From Flavobacteriaceae bacterium HL-DH10 (GTDB lineage: Bacteria; Bacteroidota; Bacteroidia; Flavobacteriales; Flavobacteriaceae), in assembly GCA_031826515.1 (NCBI GenBank), contig CP134536.1, forward strand, positions 3,726,501-3,790,500: DNA of 64,000 nt, given 5' to 3'. How positions within the stretch are numbered: the stretch's first letter is position 1; the number at the start of each line of letters is the position of its first letter. A program made the position numbers and the translations under genes. Below are positions 52,605 through 62,410 of the stretch, piece by piece. The notes under the pieces were generated by a model. It was not told where the DNA came from. It worked only from the letters and a program-made list of their open reading frames with translations, and did not search any database.

Positions 52605-53534
52605 TTACTGTTTTATTTTAGACGCTAATAAATAGATAGCTGCCATTCTTATAGCAACGCCATTTTGAACTTGATCTAAGATGATAGCCTGTTTAGAATC
52701 TGCCACATCACTAGTTATTTCTACACCCCTGTTTATAGGACCAGGATGCATAATTGTAATTTCTTTATTTAAAGAATCTAACAATTCTTTATTAACTCCA
52801 AACTGTTGTGTATACTCTCTTGTAGATGGAAAATAGCTAATATCCATTCGCTCATTTTGAACACGAAGCATATTCGCTACATCACACCAATTCAATGCTT
52901 TAATTAGATTTGTTTCAACCTTTACTCCAAGTTTATTTATATACTTAGGAAGTAATGTTTTTGGTCCACAAACCATAACTTCTGCTCCTTGAAGTTGTAA
53001 CGCAAATATATTAGATAGTGCCACTCTACTGTGTAATATGTCTCCAACTATCACAACTTTTTTTCCGCCTACTTCTCCAAGTTTTTCTCTTATAGAATAC
53101 GAGTCTAACAAAGCTTGAGTTGGATGCTCGTGAGCACCATCACCTGCATTAATGATACTAGCTTTAACATGTTTTGATAAAAAGACGCCTGCTCCCGGAT
53201 TTGGATGTCTCATAACGACCATATCTACTTTCATAGATAAGATGTTGTTTACGGTATCAATTAATGTTTCTCCTTTTTTCACTGAAGATTGTGCCGATGA
53301 AAAATTAATAACATCTGCAGATAATCTTTTTTCAGCTAATTCAAAAGATAGTTTTGTTCTAGTAGAATTTTCAAAAAAAAGATTAGCAATAGTAATATCT
53401 CTTAGCGAAGGTACTTTTTTAATGGGTCTATTAATCACTTCTTTAAAATGATCGGCAGTTTCAAAAATAAGTTGAATATCTTTTTTGTTCAGATATTTAA
53501 TTCCTAATAAGTGATTTACACTTAACTCGCTCAT
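52605..53534 (-). CDS. pyrB: Aspartate carbamoyltransferase catalytic subunit
   Basis: The 309-residue length matches PyrB. LFFENSTRTKLSFELAEKR has the carbamoyl-phosphate loop, followed by DMVVMRHPNPGAGVFLSKH, INAGDGAHEHPTQALLDSY and IMHPGPINRGVEI. The enzyme makes carbamoyl aspartate in pyrimidine synthesis. A regulatory pyrI gene is absent; pyrR lies 66 bases upstream, which suggests PyrR-type control. Confidence 0.96.
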   Translation of the reverse strand: MSELSVNHLLGIKYLNKKDIQLIFETADHFKEVINRPIKKVPSLRDITIANLFFENSTRTKLSFELAEKRLSADVINFSSAQSSVKKGETLIDTVNNILSMKVDMVVMRHPNPGAGVFLSKHVKASIINAGDGAHEHPTQALLDSYSIREKLGEVGGKKVVIVGDILHSRVALSNIFALQLQGAEVMVCGPKTLLPKYINKLGVKVETNLIKALNWCDVANMLRVQNERMDISYFPSTREYTQQFGVNKELLDSLNKEITIMHPGPINRGVEITSDVADSKQAIILDQVQNGVAIRMAAIYLLASKIKQ

Positions 53535-53600
53535 GCTTTATTAGTATTCAGTGGCAGTTTTCAGTTGCCAGTTGTTCTTTTCTAGCCTCTAGCTAAATTA

Positions 53601-54140
53601 TTACTTTTCAATTAAATAAACCGAATCTTCATTGTCGTTCTCTTTCCAGTTTACTTTTACTTTTTCGTTGTTTATAACATCCACTTGTCTACCTCTATAA
53701 TTTGGTTGAATGGGTAAATGCCTGCTAAAACGTCTGTCAATAAGTGTTAAAAGCTCAATTTCATTAGGTCTTCCAAATGATTGTATCGCTGTTAGAGCTG
53801 CTCTTATACTTCGACCTGTATGCAAAACATCGTCAATAAAGACAATATCTTTATCTTCTACTAAAAAGTTAATTTTTGTACTATTAGCTTCTAAAGGTTT
53901 TTCACCACGCCGAAAATCATCCCTATAAAAAGTAATGTCTAAATATCCTAATTGTACATTTTTAACCTTGTAGTCTTCTTTTAAAATTTTTGCTAAACGG
54001 TTTGCTAAAAACACCCCACGTGGTTGTAAACCAATTAAAACGGTGTTAGAGAAATCGTTATGTTTTTCAATAAGCTGACAAGCCAATCGATGAAGAATGA
54101 TGTTTACCTCTTTTGCGTTAAGTAAAACTTTTTGACTCAT
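53601..54140 (-). CDS. pyrR: Bifunctional pyr operon regulator / uracil phosphoribosyltransferase PyrR
   Basis: The start at 54140 (MSQKVLLNAKEVNIILHRLA) gives 179 residues, the usual PyrR length; an ATG at 54170 would add 10 residues that overlap the predicted promoter. The PRPP loop DKDIVFIDDVLHTGRSIRAAL and RGVFLANRLAKIL are present. In Bacillus, PyrR binds the pyr mRNA leader in response to UMP and also makes UMP from uracil. A 14-base palindrome lies in the leader just upstream. pyrB follows directly, so this is the operon's first gene. Confidence 0.92.
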   Translation of the reverse strand: MSQKVLLNAKEVNIILHRLACQLIEKHNDFSNTVLIGLQPRGVFLANRLAKILKEDYKVKNVQLGYLDITFYRDDFRRGEKPLEANSTKINFLVEDKDIVFIDDVLHTGRSIRAALTAIQSFGRPNEIELLTLIDRRFSRHLPIQPNYRGRQVDVINNEKVKVNWKENDNEDSVYLIEK

Positions 54141-54149
54141 ATTTACTAT

Positions 54150-54163
54150 CCAAACGTGTTTGG
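54150..54163 (-). promoter_or_regulatory. Palindrome in the pyrR leader (candidate operator)
   Basis: CCAAACGTGTTTGG has perfect 6-base arms around GT. It lies between the -7 box at 54168-54175 and the pyrR start codon, where transcription should begin. A repressor site or a short RNA hairpin is possible. Confidence 0.45.
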
Positions 54164-54167
54164 TATA

Positions 54168-54175
54168 CAAAGGTA
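54168..54175 (-). promoter_or_regulatory. Candidate -7 box of the pyrR-pyrB-rnz promoter
   Basis: On the minus strand this reads TACCTTTG, a TAnnTTTG match, 27 bases before the pyrR start. No -33 TTTG at the usual spacing. Confidence 0.4.
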
Positions 54176-54222
54176 ATGCAAAAATTTAAAAGTATAGTTT
54201 ATAAAAATAATATAAATAAAAA

Positions 54223-54248
54223 AAGCCTTCAATTTCTTGAAGGCTTTA
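54223..54248 (-). terminator. Terminator of rpsA
   Basis: A perfect 11-bp stem (AAAGCCTTCAA / TTGAAGGCTTT) with a four-base loop lies 21 bases beyond the rpsA stop. A/T runs flank both arms. Confidence 0.85.
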
Positions 54249-54269
54249 GTTTTATAAAAGTTTGGAAAA

Positions 54270-56102
54270 TTATGCTTTTCCGTCCATTTTATCTTTAAGA
54301 GCTTGTAAAGCATCATTAGCATCACCAAGAGTTGGTTTTGCTTCTGCTGCTGCACTTGCCGCTTTCTTAGCTGCTACTTTTACGTTTTTAATCTCTTCAG
54401 CTTTAAATATAGCTGTATGAGATGCTACAACGCGTTTAAATTCTTTGTTAAATTCAATGATTTTAAACTCAGCACTATCTCCTTTTTTAAGTTTCTTACC
54501 ATCTTCTTTTTCAAGGTGACGTGTAGGTACAAAAGCAACGATATCTTCGTTAAACTCTACAGTAGCTCCTTTATCTACGATTTCAGAAATCTCAGCAGTA
54601 TGAACTGTTTCTAAAGCGAACTCAGTTTCATATTTATCCCAAGGATTAACAGTTGTTTGTTTGTGACCTAAAGATAATTTACGTCCTTCAACATCTAACT
54701 CTAATACAACAACATCTAATTTATCACCAACTGCACAGAACTCAGATGGGTGTTTGATTTTCTTAGTCCAAGATAAATCAGAGATGTAAATTAATCCATC
54801 AATACCTTCTTCTAATTCAACAAATACACCAAAGTTTGTAAAGTTACGAACAATACCTGTGTGTTTAGATCCTAATGGATATTTACCAGTAATATCTGTC
54901 CATGGATCTGTAGTTAATTGTTTGATACCAAGAGACATTTTACGATCTTCTCTATCTAAAGTTAAGATTTGAGCTTCAACTTCATCTCCTACAGATACGA
55001 AATCTTGTGCAGAACGTAAGTGTGTAGACCAAGACATTTCAGATACGTGAATTAATCCTTCAACACCATCAGCAACTTCAATAAATGCACCGTAATCAGC
55101 AATTACAACTACTTTTCCTTTTACTTTATCGCCAACTTTAACCTCTTCTGCAAGAGCTTCCCATGGGTGTTTAGATAATTGTTTAAGACCTAATTGGATT
55201 CTTGATTTGTTTTCATCAAAATCAAGGATAACTACATTTAGTTTTTGATCTAACTCAACAATCTCATTTGGATGGTTGATTCTAGACCAAGATAAATCTG
55301 TAATATGAACTAATCCGTCAACACCACCAAGATCAATAAATACACCATAAGAAGTAATGTTTTTAACAACACCTTCTAATACTTGACCTTTTTCTAATTG
55401 ACCAATAATTTCTTTTTTCTGTATTTCAATATCAGCTTCAATTAAAGCTTTATGAGATACTACTACGTTTTTAAATTCGTGGTTGATTTTAACAACTTTG
55501 AATTCCATAGTTTTATTAACATACTGATCGTAATCTCTAATTGGTTTAACATCAATTTGAGATCCTGGTAAGAATGCTTCAATTCCGAAAACATCTACAA
55601 TCATACCACCTTTAGTTCTGCATTTTACAAAACCGTTAACGATTTCACCAGTATCATGAGCATTATTTACACGATCCCATGCTTTAATAACTCTAGCTTT
55701 TCTGTGAGATAATACTAATTGTCCAGTTGCATCTTCACGAACATCAATTAATACTTCTACTTTGTCTCCAACTTTTAAGTCTGGATTGTAACGAAATTCG
55801 TTTAAAGAAATAACACCTTCAGATTTAGCATTGATATCAATAATAGCATCTCTATCAGAAATGTGAACTACTGTACCTTCAACTACTTCATCATTTAAAG
55901 TGTCAACGAAATTTTCTGCTACTAATTTTTCAAATTCTTTAAGTTGTTGATCGTCAACTTCATCAATACCTTCTTGGTAATTGTGCCAGTTAAAATCTGC
56001 TAAGAATTTTTCAGGGTTTGCTTTTGCTTCAGATACTACTGGAGCTTCAACAGTTGTTGCTTCAGTTGCTTCAACTTCAGCTTGTTTTGCTTTTTCAGCC
56101 AT
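54270..56102 (-). CDS. rpsA: 30S ribosomal protein S1
   Basis: The 610-residue protein begins with an acidic, Ala-rich extension and then has six S1 (OB-fold) repeats. The most canonical are the third to fifth, with VVKNITSYGVFIDLGGVDGL, VVIADYGAFIEVADGVEGL and IVRNFTNFGVFVELEEGIDG, each followed by HVSEMSWS-like or HITDLSWS-like motifs. S1 brings mRNA to the ribosome; in Bacteroidota, where Shine-Dalgarno pairing is weak, it is thought to be especially important. The C-terminus ends in an Ala/Lys-rich tail. It has its own promoter, a leader of about 160 bases and a terminator. Confidence 0.96.
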   Translation of the reverse strand: MAEKAKQAEVEATEATTVEAPVVSEAKANPEKFLADFNWHNYQEGIDEVDDQQLKEFEKLVAENFVDTLNDEVVEGTVVHISDRDAIIDINAKSEGVISLNEFRYNPDLKVGDKVEVLIDVREDATGQLVLSHRKARVIKAWDRVNNAHDTGEIVNGFVKCRTKGGMIVDVFGIEAFLPGSQIDVKPIRDYDQYVNKTMEFKVVKINHEFKNVVVSHKALIEADIEIQKKEIIGQLEKGQVLEGVVKNITSYGVFIDLGGVDGLVHITDLSWSRINHPNEIVELDQKLNVVILDFDENKSRIQLGLKQLSKHPWEALAEEVKVGDKVKGKVVVIADYGAFIEVADGVEGLIHVSEMSWSTHLRSAQDFVSVGDEVEAQILTLDREDRKMSLGIKQLTTDPWTDITGKYPLGSKHTGIVRNFTNFGVFVELEEGIDGLIYISDLSWTKKIKHPSEFCAVGDKLDVVVLELDVEGRKLSLGHKQTTVNPWDKYETEFALETVHTAEISEIVDKGATVEFNEDIVAFVPTRHLEKEDGKKLKKGDSAEFKIIEFNKEFKRVVASHTAIFKAEEIKNVKVAAKKAASAAAEAKPTLGDANDALQALKDKMDGKA

Positions 56103-56302
56103 TTAAAATAATCCTGTAATTATCATAGATATCCGTTTTTTTTCGGAAACGCATGTAATTACGTTTTTGTATTCTGTATGCTTCGGAAGATTTAAGCAAT
56201 TAACACACAGAAGTGTTATAAATTTTTTAGTTTCATCCCTTTTATCTTTCCGTCGATTTGCTAAAAGGAGTGCAAAAATACATATTATTGAGGTAATTAC
56301 CT
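56103..56302 (-). promoter_or_regulatory. rpsA promoter and structured leader
   Basis: On the minus strand a TATTTTTG box (56273-56280, TAnnTTTG) lies about 170 bases before the rpsA start. AGGTAATTACCT at 56291-56302, just upstream of the box, is a perfect 12-base palindrome overlapping the -33 region. The leader contains at least one hairpin (TCCG-A8-CGGA, near 56131-56147). S1 represses its own translation in E. coli, so a regulatory leader is plausible here, but the structure is not shown to be functional. Confidence 0.45.
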
Positions 56303-56447
56303 AAAAATGAATCAATAAAATTGATGTGACTTTTTACAAATATTTGTATCTAAATAACAAACAGAAACCTTAACTTTTTATTAATATGAAAATGAATATG
56401 AAATTTACTATATTGATAATCATAAGTAACTTTAAAAATTTTAAATT

Positions 56448-56828
56448 ATGACAACAAAAGCAAAATACCAAGAAGTACTAGATTTAGGAGAAGCCTTAAA
56501 CATTAAAGACGGTAATGTTACAGAAGAAAATGGAGTTCTTAAAGTTAAAGGAATGGCTAAAACTCAATATGAAAAAAACAGACTTTGGGATAAAATAAAA
56601 GAAATTGGAGGAGACAAGCCAACAGATATTATGGCAAATATAACTGTTGAAGATGAAAGCATATACGCAAAGCATACTGTAAAAAGTGGTGAAACCTTAG
56701 GCAAGATAGCAAAACACTATTACGGAAATGCATCAAAATATCAAGCTATTTTTAAAGCGAATACAGATGTTTTAAAGAATCCTGATTTAATTCACCCAGG
56801 ACAAGAATTGGTTATTCCGAATCTATAA
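56448..56828 (+). CDS. BON-LysM protein, Kbp (YgaU)-like
   Basis: The 126-residue product has no signal peptide. An N-terminal BON-like half (GNVTEENGVLKVKGMAKTQY) is followed by a LysM domain (HTVKSGETLGKIAKHYYGNA and NPDLIHPGQELVIPNL). The order and size resemble E. coli Kbp/YgaU, a cytoplasmic potassium-binding protein, although it is slightly shorter. A potassium or stress role is inferred from that resemblance. It stands alone between rpsA and cmk and ends at a shared terminator. Confidence 0.85.
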   Translation: MTTKAKYQEVLDLGEALNIKDGNVTEENGVLKVKGMAKTQYEKNRLWDKIKEIGGDKPTDIMANITVEDESIYAKHTVKSGETLGKIAKHYYGNASKYQAIFKANTDVLKNPDLIHPGQELVIPNL

Positions 56829-56852
56829 TTTACTAGATTTAGTATAAAAATT

Positions 56853-56874
56853 AAAAGCGGCAATAGCCGCTTTT
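56853..56874. terminator. Bidirectional terminator between the LysM gene and cmk
   Basis: AAAAGCGGC / GCCGCTTTT form a 9-bp perfect stem with an AATA loop, followed by T residues on the plus strand and A/T-rich DNA on the other. It directly abuts the cmk stop and serves both convergent genes. Confidence 0.85.
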
Positions 56875-57570
56875 TTATTCAAGGTCTTCAATAGTCATTG
56901 TGACTAATTGAAGTATTTTATTAAACTGTTCTTCTAAAGACATATTAGAATTATCAATTTCAATGGCATCATCTGCTTTAATTAAAGGAGAATCTTTTCT
57001 ATTAGAATCTAAATAATCTCGCTCTTGCACATTTTTAAGAACATCTTTGAATGTTACATCATCTCCCCTTTCAATTAATTCATCATAACGTCTTTGTGCT
57101 CTTGTTTCTGCAGAAGCTGTCATAAATAATTTAAGTTCTGCTTTGGGGAACACAACCGTTCCAATATCTCGACCATCCATAACAACACCTTTACTATCTC
57201 CTAGTTTTTGTTGAAGCTTTACTTGTTGCTGTCTCACTTCGGGAATAGCTGCCACTTTACTAACAAAACTAGAAACTTCTAACTTACGAATTTCTTTTTC
57301 GATATTTATGCCATTTAAATAAACTTCGGCAAATCCTAAAGATTCATTAAACGTAAAACTTATATTTATTTTTGGTAATTGATAAATAAGCCCTTCTACA
57401 TTAAAATCGTCTTTATTTATAAGTCCGTTTTGCATCGCATAAAACGTCACCGCTCTATACATAGCACCAGAATCGACATATACGTAACCCAAATGTTTAG
57501 CTAGTTGCTTAGCTACTGTACTTTTTCCTGTAGATGAAAACCCATCTATTGCTATGGTGATTTTGTTCAT
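56875..57570 (-). CDS. cmk: Cytidylate kinase
   Basis: The 231-residue protein has the P-loop AIDGFSSTGKSTVAKQLA, YVDSGAMYRAVTFYAM, the GRDIGTVVFPKAELKLFMTA stretch and ERGDDVTFKDVL. It phosphorylates CMP and dCMP with ATP. The length is that of the family. It converges with the LysM gene through the shared terminator, and porQ lies 130 bases upstream on the same strand. Confidence 0.95.
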   Translation of the reverse strand: MNKITIAIDGFSSTGKSTVAKQLAKHLGYVYVDSGAMYRAVTFYAMQNGLINKDDFNVEGLIYQLPKINISFTFNESLGFAEVYLNGINIEKEIRKLEVSSFVSKVAAIPEVRQQQVKLQQKLGDSKGVVMDGRDIGTVVFPKAELKLFMTASAETRAQRRYDELIERGDDVTFKDVLKNVQERDYLDSNRKDSPLIKADDAIEIDNSNMSLEEQFNKILQLVTMTIEDLE

Positions 57571-57700
57571 GAATTAAGTTTGAAGTGTCTAAATTACTTA
57601 AAGTGTGCTAAAGTGAAACATACTAATCATTTTAATTATAGTTAAATGAAAAAAATATTTGAGTAAGATTGAATACTGCTACTGTTTGCTTAAAACTATT

Positions 57701-58720
57701 TTACTGTAAATCTATCTGTAAACCAAAAAAGTTTGAATTAGCTGCACTGGTGTATTTTGCATGCGTATAACTAAATCGCATTTTATTCATTTTTATTGAA
57801 AAGCCTGCAGATACCCCTGAAAAATTACGTTGATCTATAATTCGTAATTCTTCCCCTCTTCTAAAGTTATAACCTAGTCGTATATTAAATCCACCTTCGG
57901 GAAACAATTCTGCTCCTAAAATAGTATGCCTTATAACTTGTCCTAGAAAACCTATTTTTTCAGAAGTACTATTACCGCTTAAGTCACTAGTAATACGAGC
58001 AGGATTTGGTCTAGCAATTGGCCAATCTTGAAGGTTTTCGAATGTTACATACCAACAAATTGGCACATTTTCTAAACGCTGAGACATACCAAAATCAACC
58101 TCAAAAGGCAACGGTTCATTTAAGTCAGCATAAGTGGTAATTTGAGAACCTAAATTTCTAACAGCTAAAGCAGCATGAAAATCTAAATCTTCATTAATAT
58201 ACAATAACCCTAAATCTACAGCTGCTCCTAACGAACTGTATTGTTCTAATTTTGAAGTTATCAATTTCACATTAGCACCAAAATAAAAATCGGAATACCC
58301 AATTTGAAGTGCGTAGCCCATAGATAAAGCAGCTTCATTCCCAGCAAAAGTTCCTGTTGAATTACCGTTTTCATCATATCCATCAAAAGTCCCGTAATTT
58401 ATATAAGTAATCCCCGCATGAAATGTTTGAGTACGTCTATCAACTGTGTAAGCATATGCTGCCGTTCCATAACTAATACCACCTAAATAACTTGAATAAT
58501 TTAATGCTAACTGATTATCCATATCTACATTTATAGTAGCAGGATTAAAAAGTGCTTGTGTTACATCATAATCTACATTAGTTAACACTTTTCCTCCTAA
58601 AGCTGCTTGACGAGGCGATGATACTAAATTAAGAAATTGATAAGTAGCTTCTCCCCCAACTTGTGCTATAGCATGCACACTTATAGAGAGACTAATAAAA
58701 GTGATAATTTTCTTCAGCAT
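57701..58720 (-). CDS. porQ: Type IX secretion system protein PorQ
   Basis: The start at 58720 gives 339 residues with a signal peptide (ISVHAIAQ); an ATG three codons earlier is possible. The mature start GGEATYQFLNLVSSPRQAALGG and NVDYDVTQALFNPATIN, LALNYSSYLGGISYG are diagnostic of PorQ, an outer-membrane barrel of the attachment complex with PorU, PorV and PorZ. Further T9SS genes lie near 44 kb, so the organism should have a working system. It is one of several minus-strand genes from lon to cmk. Confidence 0.9.
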   Translation of the reverse strand: MLKKIITFISLSISVHAIAQVGGEATYQFLNLVSSPRQAALGGKVLTNVDYDVTQALFNPATINVDMDNQLALNYSSYLGGISYGTAAYAYTVDRRTQTFHAGITYINYGTFDGYDENGNSTGTFAGNEAALSMGYALQIGYSDFYFGANVKLITSKLEQYSSLGAAVDLGLLYINEDLDFHAALAVRNLGSQITTYADLNEPLPFEVDFGMSQRLENVPICWYVTFENLQDWPIARPNPARITSDLSGNSTSEKIGFLGQVIRHTILGAELFPEGGFNIRLGYNFRRGEELRIIDQRNFSGVSAGFSIKMNKMRFSYTHAKYTSAANSNFFGLQIDLQ

Positions 58721-58785
58721 ATAAGACACAAAGTAAGTAAATCTATCTTAAAACGTTTACAAGTTTCTTTTATTTTAAAACATAA

Positions 58786-58815
58786 AAAAACCTCGATTTT
58801 ATTTTCGAGGTTTTT
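58786..58815. terminator. Terminator downstream of lon
   Basis: AAAAACCTCGA / TCGAGGTTTTT form an 11-bp perfect stem with an eight-base T-rich loop. It lies between the lon stop and the porQ start on the minus strand; A/T runs would allow it to work in either direction. Confidence 0.8.
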
Positions 58816-58829
58816 CCGAATTAAAAATT

Positions 58830-61280
58830 TTATAATGTCTTAGCGTTTTTAACTTTTTGATTGGTAAGCGCTATTTTAATAACATCGCTCATATCAGTCA
58901 CATAATGAAACGTTAAGCCTTTTAAGTATTCAGGTTTAATTTCCTCAATATCGCGTCTATTTTCTTCACACAGTAAAATCTCTTTTATTCTAGCGCGTTT
59001 AGCTGCCAATATTTTTTCTTTAATACCTCCAACAGGGAGCACTTTTCCACGAAGTGTTATTTCTCCAGTCATTGCTAAACTTTTCTTTACTTTTCTTTGT
59101 GTAAATAATGATACTAATGAGGTTAACATTGTAACACCAGCACTCGGTCCATCTTTTGGTGTAGCGCCTTCAGGCACGTGAATATGCACATTATACTTAT
59201 CGAAAACAGTTGAATCAACCCCAAATTCATCTGCATTTGATTTGATGTATTCCATAGCAATAGTAGCCGATTCTTTCATGACTTTACCAAGGTTACCAGT
59301 AATATTCATCGCACCTTTCCCTTTAGAAAGGATAGATTCTATAAATAAAATATCACCTCCAACACGGGTCCAAGCCAAACCTGTAACGACTCCTGCAACA
59401 TTATTATTTTCATATTTATCACGCTCTAATTTAGGACCGCCTAAAACTTTAATAACATCTTCATTAGAAACTTTAATATCGTAATCTTCTTCCATCGCGA
59501 TATTTTTAGCTGCATAACGTACCATTTTAGCAATTTGCTTCTCTAAACCACGAACACCAGATTCTCTTGTGTATCCTTCAACTATTTTTTCTAATTGAGG
59601 TTTTCCTATTTTAAGATGCTTATCGGTTAAACCATGTGCTTTTAATTGCTTAGGCAACAAATGACGTCTTGCGATTTCTACTTTTTCTTCAATAGTATAA
59701 CCAGAAACATTTATAATTTCCATACGATCAAGTAAGGCTGGTTGTATTGTTGATAAACTATTTGACGTTGCAATGAACATGACTTTAGAAAGGTCGTAGC
59801 CCATTTCTAAAAAATTATCGTAGAACTCACTATTTTGTTCTGGATCTAAAACTTCAAGCATTGCAGAAGAAGGATCGCCTTGATTTGAATTAGATAATTT
59901 ATCAATTTCATCTAGTACAAACACTGGATTTGATGTTCCCGCTTTTTTAAGACTCTGAATAATACGCCCAGGCATGGCTCCAATATAGGTTTTTCTATGA
60001 CCTCGTATTTCTGCTTCATCACGTAAACCACCCAATGAAATACGCACATATTCTCTTCCTAAGGCTTCAGCAATAGATTTACCTAAAGATGTTTTTCCAA
60101 CTCCCGGAGGACCGTAAAGACATAAAATTGGTGATTTCATATCATTACGAAGTTTCAATACAGCTAAGTATTCAATAATTCTTTTCTTAACATCTTCTAA
60201 CCCGAAATGATCGCGATCTAAGATTTTCATAGCACGTTTTAAATCGAATTTATCTGTACTAAACTCATTCCACGGTAAATCTAAAAACAGCTCTAAATAG
60301 TTACGTTGAATAGAATACTCTGCCACTTGCGGATTCATACGCTGCATTTTGGCAATTTCTTTTTCAAAATGTTTAGCTACCTTTTCATCCCATTTTTTTT
60401 CTAGAGCACGCACCTTCATTTCTTCAATTTCCTCATCATGACTAACACCTCCTAATTCCTCTTGGATGGTTTTCATTTGTTGGTGCAAGAAATACTCACG
60501 TTGTTGCTGGCTCATATCCATCTGAACTCTAGATTGGATATCATTTTTAAGCTCTAGTTTTTGAAACTCAACGTTCATGAACTTAAGCGTAGCAAGCGCA
60601 CGCTTTTTAAGATCGTCCATTTCTAAAAGTGACTGTTTTTCATTAACAGACAAATTCATATTAGAAGACACAAAGTTTATTAAAAACGAATTGCTTTCAA
60701 TATTTTTTATAGCGAAAGAAGCCTCACTTGGAATGTTTGGACTTTCTTTAATGATTTCTAAAGCTAGATCTTTTATAGATTCGATAATAGCTGAAAACTC
60801 CTTGTTTTTAACTGCAGGTTTTGCTTCAGGAATATCTCTAATTGTTGCATTCATGTAAGGTTCTTCAGTAAGTACCTCGGCTACTTTAAAACGTTTTTTT
60901 CCCTGGATAATAACCGTTACGTTACCATCAGGCATTTTTAAAACACGTAAAATTCTAGCAACAGTTCCTGTTTCATGAATATCCATTGCAGTTGGATTTT
61001 CAATCGTTTCATCCTTTTGAGCTACTACACCTATAACTTTTCCGCCTTTATTAGCATCATTTATAAGTTTAATAGATTTATCTCTGCCAGCAGTAATAGG
61101 AATTACAACACCAGGGAACAACACTGTGTTACGTAATGATAAAATTGGCAGTGTTTCTGGCAATTCTTCATTATTTATTTCTTCTTCATCTTCAGGGGTC
61201 ATTAGCGGAATTAATTCTGAGTTTTCATCAAATTCCTGTAATGACAAACTGTCAAGGGTTATAAAATTAGATTTCTTCAT
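58830..61280 (-). CDS. lon: ATP-dependent protease Lon
   Basis: The 816-residue protein has the N-terminal substrate domain ([19 protein letters not shown]), a coiled region, the AAA+ domain with [20 protein letters not shown] and [12 protein letters not shown], and the protease domain with [16 protein letters not shown] holding the catalytic Ser and [16 protein letters not shown] holding the Lys. Lon degrades damaged and regulatory proteins in the cytoplasm. The length is that of the family. It is transcribed alone and ends at a strong terminator. Confidence 0.96.
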   Translation of the reverse strand: MKKSNFITLDSLSLQEFDENSELIPLMTPEDEEEINNEELPETLPILSLRNTVLFPGVVIPITAGRDKSIKLINDANKGGKVIGVVAQKDETIENPTAMDIHETGTVARILRVLKMPDGNVTVIIQGKKRFKVAEVLTEEPYMNATIRDIPEAKPAVKNKEFSAIIESIKDLALEIIKESPNIPSEASFAIKNIESNSFLINFVSSNMNLSVNEKQSLLEMDDLKKRALATLKFMNVEFQKLELKNDIQSRVQMDMSQQQREYFLHQQMKTIQEELGGVSHDEEIEEMKVRALEKKWDEKVAKHFEKEIAKMQRMNPQVAEYSIQRNYLELFLDLPWNEFSTDKFDLKRAMKILDRDHFGLEDVKKRIIEYLAVLKLRNDMKSPILCLYGPPGVGKTSLGKSIAEALGREYVRISLGGLRDEAEIRGHRKTYIGAMPGRIIQSLKKAGTSNPVFVLDEIDKLSNSNQGDPSSAMLEVLDPEQNSEFYDNFLEMGYDLSKVMFIATSNSLSTIQPALLDRMEIINVSGYTIEEKVEIARRHLLPKQLKAHGLTDKHLKIGKPQLEKIVEGYTRESGVRGLEKQIAKMVRYAAKNIAMEEDYDIKVSNEDVIKVLGGPKLERDKYENNNVAGVVTGLAWTRVGGDILFIESILSKGKGAMNITGNLGKVMKESATIAMEYIKSNADEFGVDSTVFDKYNVHIHVPEGATPKDGPSAGVTMLTSLVSLFTQRKVKKSLAMTGEITLRGKVLPVGGIKEKILAAKRARIKEILLCEENRRDIEEIKPEYLKGLTFHYVTDMSDVIKIALTNQKVKNAKTL

Positions 61281-61537
61281 ATATATATTTAAGTCAATGT
61301 GTCATTAAAACACACTAATCTTTTAAGTTTACAAATTATATAAATTTTTAAACATCTTAAAATCAGTTAATTAAATAAACAATAAGATGTTTTACTATTA
61401 TATAAATTCAATAGCTATGCCATAATAAATTTAAAAGAAACAATATTATTTTATTGATTCAAGAAAACCCTTACACTTGTAGGATAATTCAAGTATTAAA
61501 TATACTTTTACACACTTAAAATCTAAAAACAAAAAAA

Positions 61538-62332
61538 ATGAAACTTAAACAAATCCTACTTTTTACATTATGCATTACTTTTTTTGCATGTAACACAGAA
61601 TCAACAGAGAGCCCTGAAGAAAAAGAAGACACTACTTTATTAAAGAAAACTATTGAAACAGACTCTGATGGTGAAGCTGAAACAACTATATATACTTATG
61701 ATGATAATAAATTAACCAGTATTGATTCTGGTGATGGTTGGAAAAACATTTACACCTATGAAAATGAAAAATTAGTTAGAGATGATCAATATACAGACAA
61801 CGAGTTAACTGCTTACCTAACATTAGAATATAATTCTACTGGAAAGCTTACAAATATTAAAGAATATTTTTTAGAACCTTCTGGATTAAATGGTGCTCAT
61901 AAATACATTTTAACATATAACAGTGATAATACCATAAAAATTGAAAATTACTTTGGCGATTTTGACTCTCAAACTAACCTATCTTCCACTTATACTTTTT
62001 CGTATAATGGGAAAAATATTTTTAAAATAGAAGATGATGATAATTCAAGTCCAGAATATTATAATGTAATATATGATAACAAAAACGGAATGTTTAAAAA
62101 TGTAAATGCCATTGATGTATTAAATATTGTAACAGAATTATCAGAATTTAGTGCTTCACTTTATGGAAACACTAATAATCCAACAAGTATTGCTGGAATA
62201 TACCACCAAGAAACATTAGATGCATTTGAATACACTTATAATGATAATAATTACCCAATAAAGGCAACTTACCACGATTCTTACCAAGGAAACATAGATT
62301 ATACAGCTACCATAGAATATTTCTACGAATAA
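61538..62332 (+). CDS. Lipoprotein with YD-like repeats, function unknown
   Basis: The 264-residue product has a lipoprotein signal (FFACN) and an acidic linker, then strands with repeated aromatic-Asn patterns such as YTYDDNKLTSIDSG, YTYENEKLVRDD, LTLEYNSTGKLTNI, FSYNGKNIFKIED and YTYNDNNYPIKATY. These resemble YD/RHS-type beta repeats and the DUF4595-like domains found in many Bacteroidota lipoproteins. Their function is unknown; a surface or periplasmic binding role is a guess. It lies alone, ending at a strong terminator shared with the rhomboid gene. Confidence 0.75.
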   Translation: MKLKQILLFTLCITFFACNTESTESPEEKEDTTLLKKTIETDSDGEAETTIYTYDDNKLTSIDSGDGWKNIYTYENEKLVRDDQYTDNELTAYLTLEYNSTGKLTNIKEYFLEPSGLNGAHKYILTYNSDNTIKIENYFGDFDSQTNLSSTYTFSYNGKNIFKIEDDDNSSPEYYNVIYDNKNGMFKNVNAIDVLNIVTELSEFSASLYGNTNNPTSIAGIYHQETLDAFEYTYNDNNYPIKATYHDSYQGNIDYTATIEYFYE

Positions 62333-62350
62333 AAGCATTACAACTTAACA

Positions 62351-62389
62351 AAAAAAAGGCTAATTCGAAATATGAATTAGCCTTTTTTT
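62351..62389. terminator. Bidirectional terminator between the lipoprotein and rhomboid genes
   Basis: A 16-bp perfect stem (AAAAAAAGGCTAATTC / GAATTAGCCTTTTTTT) encloses a seven-base loop. It lies between convergent genes and suits both. Confidence 0.9.
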
Positions 62390-62410
62390 CTTTATTAAAA
62401 TTAGGATAAT

